Below, piece by piece: positions 7,427 to 8,038 of a stretch of DNA of 8,038 bases. The DNA is taken from the NCBI GenBank assembly GCA_900754385.1, contig CAAECP010000208.1:1-8038 (forward strand). The letters run 5' to 3'. A program made the position numbers and the translations under genes. Within the stretch, counting starts at the first letter, position 1. Each line of letters starts with the position of its first letter. The notes beneath the pieces were generated by a model that ran no database searches, was not told the origin of the DNA, and worked only from the letters and a program-made list of their open reading frames with translations. The stretch is from an uncultured Collinsella sp. GTDB lineage: Bacteria > Actinomycetota > Coriobacteriia > Coriobacteriales > Coriobacteriaceae.

Positions 7427-7453
7427 TAGCCAGTCGAACATATCGACAACCCA

Positions 7454-7495
7454 AAAACCCGGGTAGCCAAAAAACAGGCCACCCGGGTTTTCTGT
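7454..7495 (+). terminator. Rho-independent terminator of the surface-protein gene
   Basis: AAAACCCGGGTAGCC (7454-7468) pairs with GGCCACCCGGGTTTT (7477-7491) across an 8-base A-rich loop, with one A-C mismatch, then CTGTT. It starts 27 bases after the stop codon. The A run on the left arm would also give a T run on the other strand, so it may work in both directions. Confidence 0.85.
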
Positions 7496-7515
7496 TGAGT
7501 GGAGACTCCGCAAGC

Positions 7516-7868
7516 GGAAACTGCATCCCACAATTAGCGCCCGGAACGGGACACATTTTCCGTCAAGCCCTCATCCGGAAAATCCATCCCAGTTTGAGCG
7601 CCCAGACCGGGACGCACTTTCCCAAAGGGTCCTCAACGGGAAACTGCGTCTCATAATTAGGCCGAGAAATGGGATGAACTTTCCCAATGAGAGCCAACCG
7701 GAAACCACGTCCCAGAATCAGCCCCCAAAGTGGGACGCACTTTCCCAACGAGCCTCAACCGGAAAATACATCCCGGAATCCAGCTGAATAGTGGGACACA
7801 CTTTCCCAATCGGGTCCCAAGCGGAAACTGCATCCCATTCCAGACAAGAATTCCGGGACACACTTTCC
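7516..7868. repeat. Right array: six ~61-bp units of the same half-site family
   Basis: Reverse half-sites start at 7516, 7577, 7639, 7700, 7761 and 7823; forward ones at 7546, 7607, 7669, 7730, 7791 and 7853. Spacing is 61-62 bases throughout. Type A spacers (such as CAATGAGAGCCAACC, 7685-7699) and type B spacers (such as GAATCAGCCCCCAAA, 7715-7729) match those of the left array in the same order, so both arrays lie in the same orientation. The segment 2964-2983 is identical to 7790-7809. A decayed forward site may precede the first unit near 7497-7513. Confidence 0.9.
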
Positions 7869-7877
7869 GCAAACAAA

Positions 7878-7900
7878 GAAGGCCACATAACGTGGCCTTC
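7878..7900. terminator. GAAGGCCAC hairpin at the end of the right array
   Basis: GAAGGCCAC, loop ATAAC, GTGGCCTTC is a perfect 9-bp stem, nearly the same as the hairpin at 2709-2731. CAAA precedes it and CGACTT follows; the T run is poor on the plus strand, while on the minus strand the stem is followed by TTTG. It may terminate transcription coming from the right, or be a stray copy of the hairpin module. The 51 bases after it (7901-7951) hold nothing I recognise. Confidence 0.45.
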
Positions 7901-7951
7901 GACTTATATATGTTCAGCGGATACCCCTATGACAAGCCGCGCTCCAACAAC

Positions 7952-8038
7952 GGGGCGTCTGTCCGGGCGGAGGCATATAAGGTTCATCGCGAGTTCCGCA
8001 CGCAAAGGAGGCCACTTAATGTGGCCTCCGTCTTGCGC
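7952..8038. repeat. Inverted copy of the palindromic hairpin element (cut by window end)
   Basis: Read as reverse complement, 7952-8038 aligns without gaps to 2700-2786. The part 7983-8038 matches at 54 of 56 positions; the outer 37 bases match at about 25. The inner hairpin is GGAGGCCAC, loop TTAAT, GTGGCCTCC (8007-8029). Its two differences from the left copy, at 8008 and 8028, pair with each other, changing an A-T pair to G-C. The rest of this copy lies beyond the window. Confidence 0.8.

Noticed and set aside
7563..7872. Minus-strand small open frames in the right array
   Set aside because: Same cause as in the left array: repeat composition, overlapping frames, no ribosome binding site seen, no recognisable protein.

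Overview
The window looks like the chromosome of a high-GC Gram-positive gut bacterium of the class Coriobacteriia, probably Collinsella or a near relative. That placement is inference from several features: GC-rich codon use in all four genes, a sortase signal of LAxTG type as used by high-GC Gram-positives, and long GC-rich intergenic repeat arrays. I recognise no ribosomal RNA or other marker gene that would settle it.

Layout. (i) 2-418 is the 3' end of an ABC exporter ATPase subunit, running in from outside the window. (ii) 447-1712 on the minus strand, convergent with it, is a DUF4143-type AAA ATPase. (iii) 1713-2053 is an AT-richer divergent intergenic region. It holds six tandem 23-bp units directly upstream of the ATPase and a plausible promoter for the next gene. 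(iv) 2054-2611 is a small flavodoxin-like protein. (v) 2612-3337 is non-coding and very structured: a nested palindrome with a terminator-like hairpin at its centre, then a tandem array of about 61-bp units built from alternating inverted half-sites, then short TGAGACAC repeats. (vi) 3338-7426 is one large secreted, cell-wall-anchored surface protein with a signal peptide, FG-GAP-like repeats, an unassigned beta-rich module, fibronectin III and Ig-like domains, and an LANTG sorting signal. (vii) 7427-8038 is again non-coding: the terminator of the surface gene, a second array of the same 61-bp family in the same orientation, a hairpin, and an inverted, diverged copy of the palindromic element seen at 2700-2786, cut by the window end.

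How it fits together. The four genes are probably separate transcription units; none forms an obvious operon. The striking arrangement is the surface-protein gene framed by two direct copies of the 61-bp array, and outside these by two inverted copies of a hairpin element. This could be a cassette prone to deletion or inversion by recombination, or simply a gene sitting among interspersed repeats of this genome. The window alone cannot decide. The two hairpin-element copies differ in their conserved part only by a compensatory base-pair change, which argues that the folded structure matters.
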